A stretch of DNA of 64,000 nt from Paenibacillus_L residui (GCF_042677205.1 NZ_JBHTIU010000043.1:1-64000); one strand, 5' to 3'; shown: positions 53,116 to 62,133, counted from the stretch's first letter. The notes: a model not told the origin generated them from the letters alone. A program made the numbers and translations.

Positions 53116-53409
53116 ATGCTTTATGTATGTTGGAATAGCGAAACGAACGAGATATTCAGCTGCTTACAGCTTAATAAGTACGAATTAGAGTATTACGGGG
53201 CTTGGCATACCGAGGTGGAGCGGGAGATCCATCCCGAAGAGGCAGCCGGAATGCTGGCCGGCCTTGGGTTAGAGGAAAAGGAGAATTGGCGGCTATTGAA
53301 TGTGGACGAGCATGCATTGAAGCTGTTTAATGTTAAAATAAATAATAATCCGCAAGCCCGTCTTTATTTCGATGGGAAAGGACGTTCCTGGGTAGTAAAA
53401 GAGCAATAA
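53116..53409 (+). CDS. Hypothetical 97-residue protein
   Basis: ATG 53116 follows GAGGAGGAGACG. The product has a mix of short strands and helices (MLYVCWNSETNEIFSCLQLN, ARLYFDGKGRSWVVKEQ) and no signal or membrane segment. I do not recognise a domain. Codon use and ribosome binding site support a real gene. It lies alone between the oxidoreductase terminator and the dps promoter. Confidence 0.65.
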   Translation: MLYVCWNSETNEIFSCLQLNKYELEYYGAWHTEVEREIHPEEAAGMLAGLGLEEKENWRLLNVDEHALKLFNVKINNNPQARLYFDGKGRSWVVKEQ

Positions 53410-53466
53410 GCCGGGATGGCCAGCGGTATGAAGATCGGCAAAAAATTAAGCAAAGCCATCTGTTAT

Positions 53467-53550
53467 TTAGAATTATTATTATATTAGAATAATTATTGAA
53501 AATAAACTCCTTATATGTTAAGATAAATATGTAATTGATAATCGTTATCA
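53467..53550 (+). promoter_or_regulatory. PerR- and Fur-like boxes with promoter before dps
   Basis: TTAGAATTATTATTA (53467-53481) and TTAGAATAATTATTG (53484-53498) resemble the PerR box TTATAATNATTATAA. TGATAATCGTTATCA (53536-53550) matches the Fur 7-1-7 box except at one base. A promoter TTGAAA (53496-53501) and TAAGAT (53519-53524), 17 apart, lies between them. Control by peroxide and iron is the expected pattern for dps/mrgA. Confidence 0.7.
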
Positions 53551-53608
53551 TCTGATCAGAGAAGCTCATGATTATCTATTGCAATTATCCATAAGGAGGA
53601 GTAAACAA

Positions 53609-54040
53609 ATGAACATAACCGAACAATTAAACCGGCAGATTGCAAATTTTCAGGTGTTGAACTTCAAGCTGCATCATTATCATTGGAGAGTCAGCGGGCC
53701 TCATTTCTTTACTCTTCATGCGAAATTTGAAGAATGGTATGATCGCGCAGCAGCTTATACCGATGATTTGGCCGAGAGAGTGCTGGCTCTCCAGGGAGAA
53801 CCGCCGGTAACCCTTCAGCAATGCCTGGGACTGGCATCCCTGAAGGAGGCCGCAGGTGGAGAAACTGCGGAGCAAATGGTCCGGACGCTGGCCGAGGATG
53901 TTTCCATATTGATAAGCGAACTGAAAGAGACTGCGGCTGAGGCAGATGAGGCTGGAGACCGGCCGACGGCTGATATGCTGACTGATTTCCAGACGGAGCT
54001 GGAAAAGGATGCATGGATGCTGCGGGCTTTCCTTGCGTGA
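53609..54040 (+). CDS. dps: Dps family ferritin-like DNA-binding stress protein
   Basis: A 143-residue member of the Dps/ferritin family. The ferroxidase segment at the start is conserved: KLHHYHWRVSGPHFFTLHAK followed by FEEWYDRAA, with the His, Asp and Glu ligands shared between subunits. Dps forms 12-mers that oxidise and store iron and remove peroxide, protecting DNA. AAGGAGGA lies upstream. The PerR/Fur-like boxes fit the expected regulation. A terminator follows. Confidence 0.94.
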   Translation: MNITEQLNRQIANFQVLNFKLHHYHWRVSGPHFFTLHAKFEEWYDRAAAYTDDLAERVLALQGEPPVTLQQCLGLASLKEAAGGETAEQMVRTLAEDVSILISELKETAAEADEAGDRPTADMLTDFQTELEKDAWMLRAFLA

Positions 54041-54063
54041 TTTTCAAGTCTCAATAATGTAGT

Positions 54064-54110
54064 AAAAAGGACCTCTAATCCCACCTGGAGTGGGAATGGG
54101 GTCCTTTTTT
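54064..54110. terminator. Bidirectional terminator between dps and DUF421 gene
   Basis: AAAAAGGAC pairs with GTCCTTTTT; inside, TCCCA pairs with TGGGA. T runs are present in both directions for the convergent genes. Confidence 0.82.
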
Positions 54111-54154
54111 AGAGACAAAGCTCGCCTCCAAGATGCGCAGGTCCAGTACAACAA

Positions 54155-54739
54155 TTACTCCAGCTCCGGTTGAACGGGAGGGCGGTGTTCATTCATTGCG
54201 ACCTCGTCAAATAAATTTAATTTGGGTTCCGATCTTTCCTTAGGCCGCATCAGATTAAGACTGGCGAGGATTTGCTCCAATTCTCCAATGGTAACCGGCT
54301 TAGCCTGCCTCATCAGCTCATACCCGAGCATTCCGTTAATTTCGATCGTTCCCGTTTTGACATCGCTGAAGGAAGAGATCCCATTTTCACGCAATCTGGC
54401 TTCGAGTTGATCAACGGTGATACGCAGCTTTTTCAAATTCTGAGTCAGTATTTTTCCATCTTTAATAACGAGAGTCGATCTGCCTATAAACAGTTGTTCT
54501 ATCAAGTTGAATTTCATGGCCAGATACTGCACGGCAATCAACAAGGCTACGAAAATAACCAGGGTAACGATAGTTTTCCACAGCCCGTCCTCCGCAACGG
54601 CGTGTCCGGTAACCGAAGCCATGGCCAGCAAGGTGATGATTTCGAGTCCGGTCATTTCGGCGACGGTTTTCTTCCCCATAAATCTTAAGAGGATAAAGCC
54701 GCAAAGCAAGATAACCAGTGCATTCCATATAAAAGCCAC
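54155..54739 (-). CDS. DUF421 family membrane protein (YetF-like)
   Basis: This 194-residue protein has three N-terminal helices (LVILLCGFILLRFMGKKTV, GLEIITLLAMASVTG and WKTIVTLVIFVALLIAVQYL). The DUF421 cytosolic domain follows, with STLVIKDGKILTQNLKKLRI and TVDQLEARLRENGISSFSDV. It is related to B. subtilis YetF/YrbG/YkjA and to a domain of SpoVA-associated proteins. In spores and cells its role is not well established; germinant-linked roles are known for some homologues. Confidence 0.9.
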   Translation of the reverse strand: MAFIWNALVILLCGFILLRFMGKKTVAEMTGLEIITLLAMASVTGHAVAEDGLWKTIVTLVIFVALLIAVQYLAMKFNLIEQLFIGRSTLVIKDGKILTQNLKKLRITVDQLEARLRENGISSFSDVKTGTIEINGMLGYELMRQAKPVTIGELEQILASLNLMRPKERSEPKLNLFDEVAMNEHRPPVQPELE

Positions 54740-54975
54740 ACATTACCCCCCTTTTAACACGAGTCCTCAAAATAGCTTGTCTCCATCGCTGACAATTATA
54801 CCCATTTAAGCGTCATATTATTTGTTCTTGGCAGGTGAATTCAGGGGCTTCAGGGGAAGATTGCAGGAATGTGCGATTTGCTTGAAAAGCTGCCGGTAAA
54901 TCAGGTATATTTTACATATCCAAGGTATGGCGGTGGAGTGAAGCCCCAGCCGAAGTAAGGGTAAGGGGGGACCTC

Positions 54976-56082
54976 GTGCTAAAATACAGAAGAACTATTT
55001 ATTTTTTTATCGTTTTTATCATCTCTTTGCTTTTGTTCAAACTAGTCAATAACCTGGGTTCGGTAATGGAATGGTTTTCTTCCATCCTTAAGCTGATGAA
55101 CCCTTTCTTCATCGCCTTTTTTATTGCTTATCTTCTAAGGCCTGTTGTTAATTTCATAGAATCCAAGCTGGCGAAGGTCCGGTTCAAAAGGCTGATCAGT
55201 ATTTCGATCGTGTATGCCAGCGTCTTCGGCTTTATCATTATTTCCATTACTTATGTCTCTCCGGGAGTTATTGAGAGCGTCACCGGATTGCTGTCCAGCT
55301 TGCCGTTTTATATACAGAAAACCAATGTATGGGTCACGGAAACGGTTCTGACACACGAATGGGCGCAGAGATACAATATTGCCGAGCATGCACAGGAAAT
55401 CATCAATTCACTATCGAATCAGATTAGCGATATTATTCGCCTGATTCTGAACAACATCGCTTCCGGGTTATTTATGCTAACCTCCACGTTAATCAGTTTA
55501 GTGCTTGGACTGATCATCTCTATTTATATGCTGAAGGATAAGGAGAAGCTTGCTATCGGGGCGAGGAGGCTGCTTCAGGCTCTGCTGACGGAGGATAAGG
55601 CGGACCAGGTCATTCAATCCGTCAAACGAATTGATCAAACCTTCTCCAGATATTTCGCCGGGGTGATCTTCGACTCGTTAATCGTAGGCATGATAAGCTT
55701 CTTGGGACTGTTACTGCTGCAAGCGCCTCATGCGCTTCTGGCAGCGGTCGTTATAACCATTACGAACGTCATTCCTTACTTCGGGCCTTTGGTCGGCATG
55801 ATCTTTGTAACGGTCATTACTTTGTTTGTATCGCCCATGCAAGCTTTGTGGGTAGCGCTGTTTGTATTTCTGGTTCAGCAATTCGACGGTTATTATCTGG
55901 GACCCAAAATACTGGGAAGCAAGGTCGGCATCAGTCCGCTCTGGGTTATTCTGGCCATTCTGATAGGCGGCGGCACCTTCGGCGTTATCGGAATGTTCGT
56001 TGCCGTCCCGGTCTTCTCCGTCATTAAAACCGCAGTTGACGCTTTCGTAAATCGCAAGCTGGAAGCTAAACGGGAGATCTAA
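54976..56082 (+). CDS. AI-2E family transporter-type permease
   Basis: A 368-residue protein with eight predicted helices: one N-terminal pair, a long middle region (about 75-200), then RYFAGVIFDSLIVGMISFLG, VIPYFGPLVGMIFVTVITLF and GGGTFGVIGMFVAVPVFSVI near the end. It belongs to the AI-2E/PerM (TqsA-like) family. The substrate in Gram-positives is unclear; some members act in cation/proton antiport. The start is GTG with AAGGGGGGA upstream. It is followed by its own terminator. Confidence 0.9.
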   Translation: MLKYRRTIYFFIVFIISLLLFKLVNNLGSVMEWFSSILKLMNPFFIAFFIAYLLRPVVNFIESKLAKVRFKRLISISIVYASVFGFIIISITYVSPGVIESVTGLLSSLPFYIQKTNVWVTETVLTHEWAQRYNIAEHAQEIINSLSNQISDIIRLILNNIASGLFMLTSTLISLVLGLIISIYMLKDKEKLAIGARRLLQALLTEDKADQVIQSVKRIDQTFSRYFAGVIFDSLIVGMISFLGLLLLQAPHALLAAVVITITNVIPYFGPLVGMIFVTVITLFVSPMQALWVALFVFLVQQFDGYYLGPKILGSKVGISPLWVILAILIGGGTFGVIGMFVAVPVFSVIKTAVDAFVNRKLEAKREI

Positions 56083-56088
56083 ATGAGG

Positions 56089-56126
56089 CTCACACCATGA
56101 AGGAATTTCATGGTGTGAGTTTTTTT
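56089..56126 (+). terminator. Terminator after AI-2E family gene
   Basis: CTCACACCATGA pairs with TCATGGTGTGAG (12 bp) followed by seven T. Confidence 0.93.
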
Positions 56127-56174
56127 GTATCTACAGAGCTTCGATAGGAGCTTTTTGGTCGAAGCTACACCACA

Positions 56175-57500
56175 TTAACGGTTTACCCAAAATGTAACTC
56201 TAGTCCCCTTCGGAACTTCCTCATCCGCTGCCGGTTCCTGATTAAACACGGTTCCCTGCGGATGATCGTCATTTTCGATAAAAAATTTATACTTTAGCTG
56301 TTTCGACAGCAGAAGCTGCTCCGCCTCTTGCTGTGTAAGGCCGAACAAGTCAGGCACCGCAACCTCTGCTTGCTCCGGATCGCTGCCTGTCTGGTCCGGT
56401 TGTTGATCTTCATCGGCCGGCTGATCTGAATCCGGGTTTGGCTGCTCGTTTGCCCCTTTATCCTCTTCTTTAGGCTTAGGGGTTGGTGTGACTGCCGGCT
56501 TCTCTTGCTGCTCGCCTCCGCTGTTATTCGGAGGGTTCTGATCCTTCCCTGCTGTAGAGGTAGGGGAAGGGCGAACGTGGGCATGATCAATCCCACGCGT
56601 CTTCTGGATCATGATTCCTGCAATCAGGACAAGACAAATAAAGGACAGCCCGGTTATAAAGATCACTTTCCGGGAAGTCTTGTTGCGTGTTCTGCCGGCC
56701 GGTTTTTCATCCGCCTCTTCTTCCGGCTCTTCATCGACTTCCTCAGTTAATACCGGCTCCTGCTTCTCCATCGGGCCGGCTTCTTTCGGAGGAAGGCCAG
56801 AGTGGGGAAGGGCTTCCTGCCCGATCAGAAGCTCGTGCATATTAAACAGAAATGCGGACAGCGATTCCTCACCGTTCATGGCGCGCCGGACGATAGCGAG
56901 CAGTTTCTGCAGATGGGCCGCCGGCAAATCCTTCATGCTGGTCCGAATTTGCTGCTCGAGATCGTAAATGTCGGCAGGGATTTCCGAAGAACGCGCGCAC
57001 AGCTGATAAAGAAGAAAGCACAGCCCTCTGACACCCTGCCGGTTCTTGGCGTCTTCCGACCAATATTGAATAAACTTGTAGGTACCATTGTGAGACCATA
57101 TATTCTCGGCCGTAACGGAAAAGAAAGCGGCATGATTCTCCTTGGCCTCCTGCAATCCCCGGCCCAGATCGAAAATAATGGCAAGGATATCCTGCGAAGT
57201 CCGGACAGTCTGATCCAATACGCTGATGAGCGGCTGCCCTTCACAGGCATGCAGGGATACAAATACATATTCTTTATCTATTCCGGCGTCAAGAATGGGG
57301 ATGAACCGGTTGTCATCTATCCGTGCGGCTTCCCCGATCGATTTGAAATAGGCATCGGCCGCCGATTCCCAAGGTTTCTTCGCTATAAACAGAAGAACCT
57401 CTCGTCTAAGCGACATATCTTTAGCGCTGTATATAAATCCTTCAGTCAAGGATACCAGTTGCTTTATCAGAACATATCGGTTTCCGATAATTAACTCCAT
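56175..57500 (-). CDS. Membrane pseudokinase with PASTA domain (PrkC/StkP-like)
   Basis: A 441-residue protein. The cytosolic part (residues 1-250) follows the Ser/Thr kinase fold in outline (IGNRYVLIKQLVSLTEGFIY at the start). However, the glycine loop is lost, the HRD motif is replaced by FFSVTAENIW, and the DFG site reads KFIQYW, so catalytic aspartates are missing. A helix (VIFITGLSFICLVLIAGIMI, about 278-297), a long Pro/Glu/Lys-rich linker, and one PASTA domain (about 375-440: VPDLFGLTQQEAEQLLLSKQ … GTVFNQEPAADEEVPKGTRV) complete it. It should sense muropeptides or lipid II outside and act as a scaffold inside. Confidence 0.85.
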   Translation of the reverse strand: MELIIGNRYVLIKQLVSLTEGFIYSAKDMSLRREVLLFIAKKPWESAADAYFKSIGEAARIDDNRFIPILDAGIDKEYVFVSLHACEGQPLISVLDQTVRTSQDILAIIFDLGRGLQEAKENHAAFFSVTAENIWSHNGTYKFIQYWSEDAKNRQGVRGLCFLLYQLCARSSEIPADIYDLEQQIRTSMKDLPAAHLQKLLAIVRRAMNGEESLSAFLFNMHELLIGQEALPHSGLPPKEAGPMEKQEPVLTEEVDEEPEEEADEKPAGRTRNKTSRKVIFITGLSFICLVLIAGIMIQKTRGIDHAHVRPSPTSTAGKDQNPPNNSGGEQQEKPAVTPTPKPKEEDKGANEQPNPDSDQPADEDQQPDQTGSDPEQAEVAVPDLFGLTQQEAEQLLLSKQLKYKFFIENDDHPQGTVFNQEPAADEEVPKGTRVTFWVNR

Positions 57501-57722
57501 AATTTTCTGTTCCTCCTCATATCCACTCCTATCATATTATCATAGAGCGGTTGAATATGGACAGAGTCCTGTTAGAATGAAGTCCCGATTCATTAAGATT
57601 TGATGAAGCGGGAGGAATTCCGGCGGTCATCTCGGGTATACTGGGGATATCCTGCAATTTGTGTTTACAGCTTCCGCTGGTTGCTCAAGCTCAACCGGTT
57701 ATGGAAAGGAGTGCTGCTAGAG

Positions 57723-58913
57723 ATGATTGCAATCCCTAAGGCCGGACGGTCCATTCTTACCCTGGCTGTCGTTTTGTTTTGTACGGAATTTGTCCGCAGT
57801 GCCTTTTTGTTTTCTTTTCTGCCCAATTATGCCGTCCGTTCACTCGGCCATTCGGTAGCCATAGTCGGTCTGGCGGTTTCGGTTCATTATATCGCAGATA
57901 CGGTCGTTAAAGGCTTGGCAGGTTATTTGCTGGACCGCTTTCCGCTTCGCTGGCTGCTGCCGGCCACTTTTGTCATAATGCTGTCCGGATTTTTAATCTT
58001 TTTCTATAGCACGCATGTATGGCTCTTGATTGCCGGTTCGGCCTTGCTCGGAATCGGCGCTTCTCCCGTCTGGCTGATTTGCCTCGGCCAAGTCAAAGAG
58101 AATCAGCGGGCGGAACAGATGGGGACCATCTACACTATATGGATGGCAAGTCTCGGTCTCGGGCCGATCCTTGTCAATTTTACACTGGACCAAGGATATG
58201 CAGCATCCTTCTTTCTGTTTATCCTTCTGCTTGCGGCCGGTTTTGTCTGTTCGCTATGGACGATGAAGAGGAACAGGGCTCCAATGGAGAGGGCGGACGT
58301 TTCCTTACACCAACTATGGAGCCGTCTGGCCAGACTGAAATGGCTGCTCCCGGGAATGATCCTGCAGATGATGGCCGCAGGTCTGCTTCTGCCGATTCTG
58401 CCCAGCTTCGTATCTGAGCATCTGGGAATGAGCCAGGCGGAATATTCGTTCATGCTGCTGCTGGGAGGAGCGGGGGCCATCCTGTTCCTGATTCCGATGG
58501 GCAAGCTGGCTGACCGGTGGGGGCATAAGAGGATGCTGGGAATCGGCTTTCTCTCGCTAACGGTCATCTTGTACCTGGTGGTTGGCTCCCGGTCTGTCTA
58601 TCTGACCATGCTGCTGGCGTTATTGCTAGGTCTGGCCTATTCGGCGGTCCTTCCGGCCTGGAATGCGGTTCTCTCTTATGCCGTGCCCAAAGAGCAGAAG
58701 GGCATGGGCTGGGGCATTCTCTCCGGCATTGAAGGGATCGGCATTATGATCGGCCCGGCCATAGGCGGATGGGTCGCCAGCCGGTATGCGGGGACGACAA
58801 CGGTAATGCTCAGTGCCGGAATGTTAATGATCATCGCTATCTTTTATTTGCTGCTGCCCGAGAGCAAGCTGATTTCTTCACATGAAAACAAACAAAACAA
58901 GAATAAGAACTGA
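57723..58913 (+). CDS. MFS transporter
   Basis: ATG 57723 is preferred: GGAAAGGAG lies upstream and the hydrophobic N-terminus follows directly. An upstream in-frame ATG at 57600 would add 41 polar residues. The 396-residue protein has about 12 helices and the MFS loop GYLLDRFPLRWLLPATFVIM (motif A variant), a second copy GKLADRWGHKRMLG in the C-half, and a short central loop. It is probably a drug or metabolite exporter of the DHA1 type. No regulator is next to it. Confidence 0.86.
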   Translation: MIAIPKAGRSILTLAVVLFCTEFVRSAFLFSFLPNYAVRSLGHSVAIVGLAVSVHYIADTVVKGLAGYLLDRFPLRWLLPATFVIMLSGFLIFFYSTHVWLLIAGSALLGIGASPVWLICLGQVKENQRAEQMGTIYTIWMASLGLGPILVNFTLDQGYAASFFLFILLLAAGFVCSLWTMKRNRAPMERADVSLHQLWSRLARLKWLLPGMILQMMAAGLLLPILPSFVSEHLGMSQAEYSFMLLLGGAGAILFLIPMGKLADRWGHKRMLGIGFLSLTVILYLVVGSRSVYLTMLLALLLGLAYSAVLPAWNAVLSYAVPKEQKGMGWGILSGIEGIGIMIGPAIGGWVASRYAGTTTVMLSAGMLMIIAIFYLLLPESKLISSHENKQNKNKN

Positions 58914-58937
58914 CTGTCCCCTAGCAAATTCCTTCTT

Positions 58938-58991
58938 TTAAGAAATGATTAAGAATTTGTTAAGTTGCAATTAATACCTCCTTTTTATACT
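58938..58991 (+). promoter_or_regulatory. Three 11-bp-spaced direct repeats upstream of the PAP2 gene
   Basis: TTAAGAA (58938-58944), TTAAGAA (58949-58955) and TTAAGTT (58960-58966) are spaced exactly 11 bases apart, one helical turn each. TATACT (58986-58991) is a good -10 box with only a weak -35. This is the geometry of OmpR/PhoP-family response regulator sites. A truncated response regulator gene lies 760 bases downstream. Confidence 0.6.
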
Positions 58992-59029
58992 GAACTAGTC
59001 TAGCTTTAAAAAAAAGGAGGAGCTGCAGC

Positions 59030-59626
59030 ATGATTTCCCAATTTCATTCGGATGTTTTTCGCTGGATTAATGACTTGGGCAAGCAGTATTCGGTTCTTAA
59101 TCCCGCCGTCGTTTTCTTGGCCGAATACATGGTGTATATTCTGGCGGTAAGCATGATGATCTACTGGATTACTCGCTCGGTACAAAATAGAATGATGGTT
59201 CTTCAAGGGGGCATCTCCTTCATCATTGCTGAAATTCTGGGGAAAACGGCTGGTCTGATCTATTACCATAATCAACCGTTCGCCGTGCTGCCCGAAGTGA
59301 ACCAGCTTATCGAACACGAAATCGATAATTCCTTTCCGAGCGATCACACGATTTTGTTTTTCTCGATTTGCATGTCCTATTGGCTATTTCGCAAGAAGTC
59401 GGGCTGGTTGTGGCTCGTGCTTGCCTGCTGTGTGGCCGTTTCCCGCGTATGGGTTGGTGTACATTACCCGGTTGATATCGCTGTAGGTGCATGTTTAGGC
59501 ATCCTTTCGGCTGTATTTGTTTATTGGATTGAGTCCAAGTCGGCTTTGTTGGCGAAATGTCTTGGATGGTACGTGCAAATAGAGCAGCGTATCCTGCCTT
59601 CGAGAAGCAAATCGAAAGACGCATAG
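59030..59626 (+). CDS. PAP2 phosphatase, BcrC-like undecaprenyl-diphosphatase
   Basis: The 198-residue membrane phosphatase has KTAGLIYYHNQPF (first motif), FPSDHT (second), and SRVWVGVHYPVDI (third, with the catalytic His). BcrC enzymes recycle undecaprenyl diphosphate and give bacitracin resistance. AAAAAGGAGG precedes the ATG. The remnant of a response regulator and an ABC permease lies downstream, the composition expected of a former bacitracin/lantibiotic defence locus. Confidence 0.88.
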   Translation: MISQFHSDVFRWINDLGKQYSVLNPAVVFLAEYMVYILAVSMMIYWITRSVQNRMMVLQGGISFIIAEILGKTAGLIYYHNQPFAVLPEVNQLIEHEIDNSFPSDHTILFFSICMSYWLFRKKSGWLWLVLACCVAVSRVWVGVHYPVDIAVGACLGILSAVFVYWIESKSALLAKCLGWYVQIEQRILPSRSKSKDA

Positions 59627-59753
59627 GATTACCTTCGGGCAGGCTGACGTTCTGGTGGAAATATTGCCGATGGCCCAATCTTAAACTCGCAGCCGAACCT
59701 GGTGTATACTTGGGAGGACAGAAATCCAATTTCGGTAAGGAACGGGTGAGAGT

Positions 59754-60152
59754 ATGAAAGCCATTCGGGTGCTTGTAGCCGATGATGAGAAGGAAATTAG
59801 AGATTTGGTGAGAAAATATTTGGAAAGAGAACGGTATTGCGTACATACGGCAGCCGATGGGGAGGAAACCCTTCGCCTGTTTGAGCAATATTCATATAAT
59901 CTTATCCTGTTGGACCTGATGATGCCGAAGATGGATGGCATCGAGGTATGCAGAAGACTGCGGAACCAAACGAATATCCCCATTATTATGCTCACAGCCA
60001 AGGATCAAGAGGCGGAAAAGGTGTTAGGCTTGGGCATGGGGGCGGATGATTATATTACGAAACCGTTCAGTATCCATGAACTGATAGCCCGGGTGAAAGC
60101 CCAATTGCGGCGCTTCCTGATCCTGGGCAGCGAGAGTTACTCCAATCGCTGA
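59754..60152 (+). pseudogene. Truncated OmpR-family response regulator (receiver domain only)
   Basis: The 132-residue frame has a complete receiver: VADDEKEIRDLVRKYL, phospho-acceptor Asp54 in LLDLMMPKMDG, MLTAKD and YITKPF. The usual winged-helix output domain is missing. After QLRRFLILGSE the sequence leaves the family, and a few residues (SYSNR) run into a stop. The frame starting at about 60125 encodes the tail of an ABC permease, so a deletion joined the two. A Shine-Dalgarno GGAGGA is further upstream; TTAAAC and TATACT suggest an old promoter. It could still be made as a stand-alone receiver. Confidence 0.82.
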
Positions 60153-60454
60153 AACAATATACGCTTGGAGCCGGCCTGCTGTTTCTCCTGTCTACTCCAA
60201 CGATGTTTGTTACCTTTCTGTTCAAAAATTATGTGCCTACGATTATTTTTACATCGGTAATTACTATGATCAACGTGGCGCTGGCGGATAAAAAATACAG
60301 CGCTCTGTTTCCCTGGTCGGCTGCACATGTGATAGGGGACCATGCATTTTTTCCCGAGTATCCGCCGTCCTATTCGTATTTGGCGATTATAATTACCTCC
60401 ATAGCCGGATTCACCGCCACCGTCCTTTACTTCCGCAAGGCCGACATTCATTGA
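60125..60454 (+). pseudogene. C-terminal fragment of an ABC-2 permease (BcrB-like)
   Basis: In the frame ending at 60454, ELLQSLKQYTLGAGLLFLLS, then MFVTFLFKNYVPTIIFTSVI, FPWSAAHVIGDHAFFPEYPP and a last helix YLAIIITSIAGFTATVLYFR form about 105 residues of an ABC-2 permease C-terminus with its final helices. No start codon or upstream half exists. It meets the response regulator at about 60125-60140. The lost stretch presumably held the regulator's DNA-binding domain, a sensor kinase and an ABC ATPase. It is followed by a terminator. Confidence 0.8.
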
Positions 60455-60596
60455 GGCGCAGCGCAGCAATTCTCCGGAGCGTACAGTCGATTCAATGGAA
60501 CAGCGATTGAATCTGCATAGGGAAGGGCAGGGAAGGAACGAAGAAGCCCTATAACGCAGGAACTCTTCATATAAAGCGAGGAGTGTTTGCAACCTT

Positions 60597-60640
60597 TAAC
60601 CTAATTAGTGGGCCTAGTCCGCTGTTAGGTTATTTTTAAT
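60597..60640 (+). terminator. Terminator after ABC permease remnant
   Basis: TAACCTAA pairs with TTAGGTTA around a 20-base loop, then TTTTTAA. It sits where the old operon's terminator would be. Confidence 0.75.
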
Positions 60641-60737
60641 TTGATAAGGTATATTTGTGGATGGGCTGGCGTTGGCTGCTTCTTTATTTTGGAAGGCAAT
60701 GAGTAGTTTCTGATTATTAAGACTTTGTAAACATGTC

Positions 60738-60766
60738 TTGTATCCCGGCTGGACTTCTTCTATAAT
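60738..60766 (+). promoter_or_regulatory. Promoter of MFS gene
   Basis: TTGTAT and TATAAT are spaced by 17 bases and lie 36 bases before the start codon. Confidence 0.75.
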
Positions 60767-60801
60767 TTGAATCTGTATGACATCAAGAAGGGACACTCAC
60801 A

Positions 60802-61986
60802 ATGAAAAAATATCCTATAGCTATCTGGATGTTATCTCTGGGTGCTTTTGCCATCGGGATGACGGAATTTGTTATTATGGGCTTACTGCCCAATGTCGCC
60901 GGGGATCTCAACGTATCCATCAGCCAAGCGGGACAATTAATAACCGGCTACGCACTTGGCGTTGCCATTGGCGGCCCGATCATCGTTATATTGACGTATA
61001 AGTTAAACCGAAAGAATCTGCTCCTTCTGTTAATGATTATTTTTATTGTTGGAAATTTGTTCAGCGCCTTGAGCGCAAGCTACAGTTTGCTTATGACGAG
61101 CCGTGTCATTACGGCGTTGGCGCATGGTTCTTTCTTCGGCATCGGGTCGATTCTTGCAGCGAGCATGGTCAAACCGCAATATAGAGCAAGCGCCATGGCT
61201 CTGATGTTTACCGGGCTTACATTGAGCAATATTATCGGTGTTCCATTCGGTACTCTTATAGGTCAAAACTTTGGATGGAAGATGACGTTTGTCATCATCA
61301 GTATTATAGGATTGTTTACACTGCTGGGCATTGTCAAATTCGTGCCGCAAGCGGATGAGACCAATCGGGTGCCGTTATCTGCAGAGCTTAAAGTGCTGAC
61401 GGATAGAAAACTATGGTTGACCCTGATGGTAACTTTGTTTGGTTTTAGCAGTGTCTTTGCATACTTTACGTATATTTCGAAGATTTTGACAGATGTTTCA
61501 CATATTGAAGCCAAGTGGATTTCATTGATCTTGATTATATTCGGGATCGGCGTTACTCTGGGGAATATCATTGGGGGCAAGCTGGCCGACCGGGATTTAA
61601 ATACAGCGTTGCGCGTAATATTTATCGTCTTCACGCTCTATTTCGGATTGCTCTATTTTATACAACAGCACAGCTTGGTCATGGTTGCAGGTGTTTTCGT
61701 ATTTGGCCTGATCGGTTTTAGTATGAGCCCTTCACTTCAGTATAAAAGCACGCTGGTGTCCAAAGATGCGCCCATCCTGGCCAGTACGTTGAATCAATCG
61801 GCATTTAACATCGGCAACGCCCTTGGCGCTTTCATCGGCGGATTGGTAGTGACGCATTTGAGCCTGTCGATGCTGGCTATTGTAGCGCCGTTCCTAACGT
61901 TGATGGGATTGGTATTCCTGATCGTCGAGCAAAGTGCTGCGAGAAAAGCCGATTCCGCGTCCAAACCCGGCTTGACGGCGGTCTGA
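60802..61986 (+). CDS. DHA1 family MFS transporter (AraJ/YdhP-like)
   Basis: A 394-residue, 12-helix transporter. The N-terminal MTEFVIMGLLPNVAGDLNVS and the helix 2-3 loop YKLNRKNLLLLLMII are typical of the AraJ/PbuE/YdhP group of DHA1 exporters of sugars, purines or drugs. HGSFFGIGSILAASMV is helix 4. It has a good promoter and a GAAGGGACA site. No regulator is adjacent; the specific substrate is not evident. Confidence 0.88.
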   Translation: MKKYPIAIWMLSLGAFAIGMTEFVIMGLLPNVAGDLNVSISQAGQLITGYALGVAIGGPIIVILTYKLNRKNLLLLLMIIFIVGNLFSALSASYSLLMTSRVITALAHGSFFGIGSILAASMVKPQYRASAMALMFTGLTLSNIIGVPFGTLIGQNFGWKMTFVIISIIGLFTLLGIVKFVPQADETNRVPLSAELKVLTDRKLWLTLMVTLFGFSSVFAYFTYISKILTDVSHIEAKWISLILIIFGIGVTLGNIIGGKLADRDLNTALRVIFIVFTLYFGLLYFIQQHSLVMVAGVFVFGLIGFSMSPSLQYKSTLVSKDAPILASTLNQSAFNIGNALGAFIGGLVVTHLSLSMLAIVAPFLTLMGLVFLIVEQSAARKADSASKPGLTAV

Positions 61987-62030
61987 CCGTAATAAGACTT
62001 AATGAACTTAAAGATTCTTATGTCGTAAAA

Positions 62031-62078
62031 AATGCCCCTATGAGGCTCGGTAATGTACCGGGTTCGAATAGGGGCATT
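62031..62078 (-). terminator. Terminator in the ahpF-MFS gap
   Basis: AATGCCCCTAT and ATAGGGGCATT form an 11-bp stem, with CGGTA/TACCG inside. The T run is on the minus strand, facing away from ahpF; it may also help stop the MFS transcript. Confidence 0.75.
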
Positions 62079-62133
62079 GTATTGATTCCCGGGCAAGCAA
62101 TCCGAGACAAGGGACAAGAGGGCTGTAACCAGG

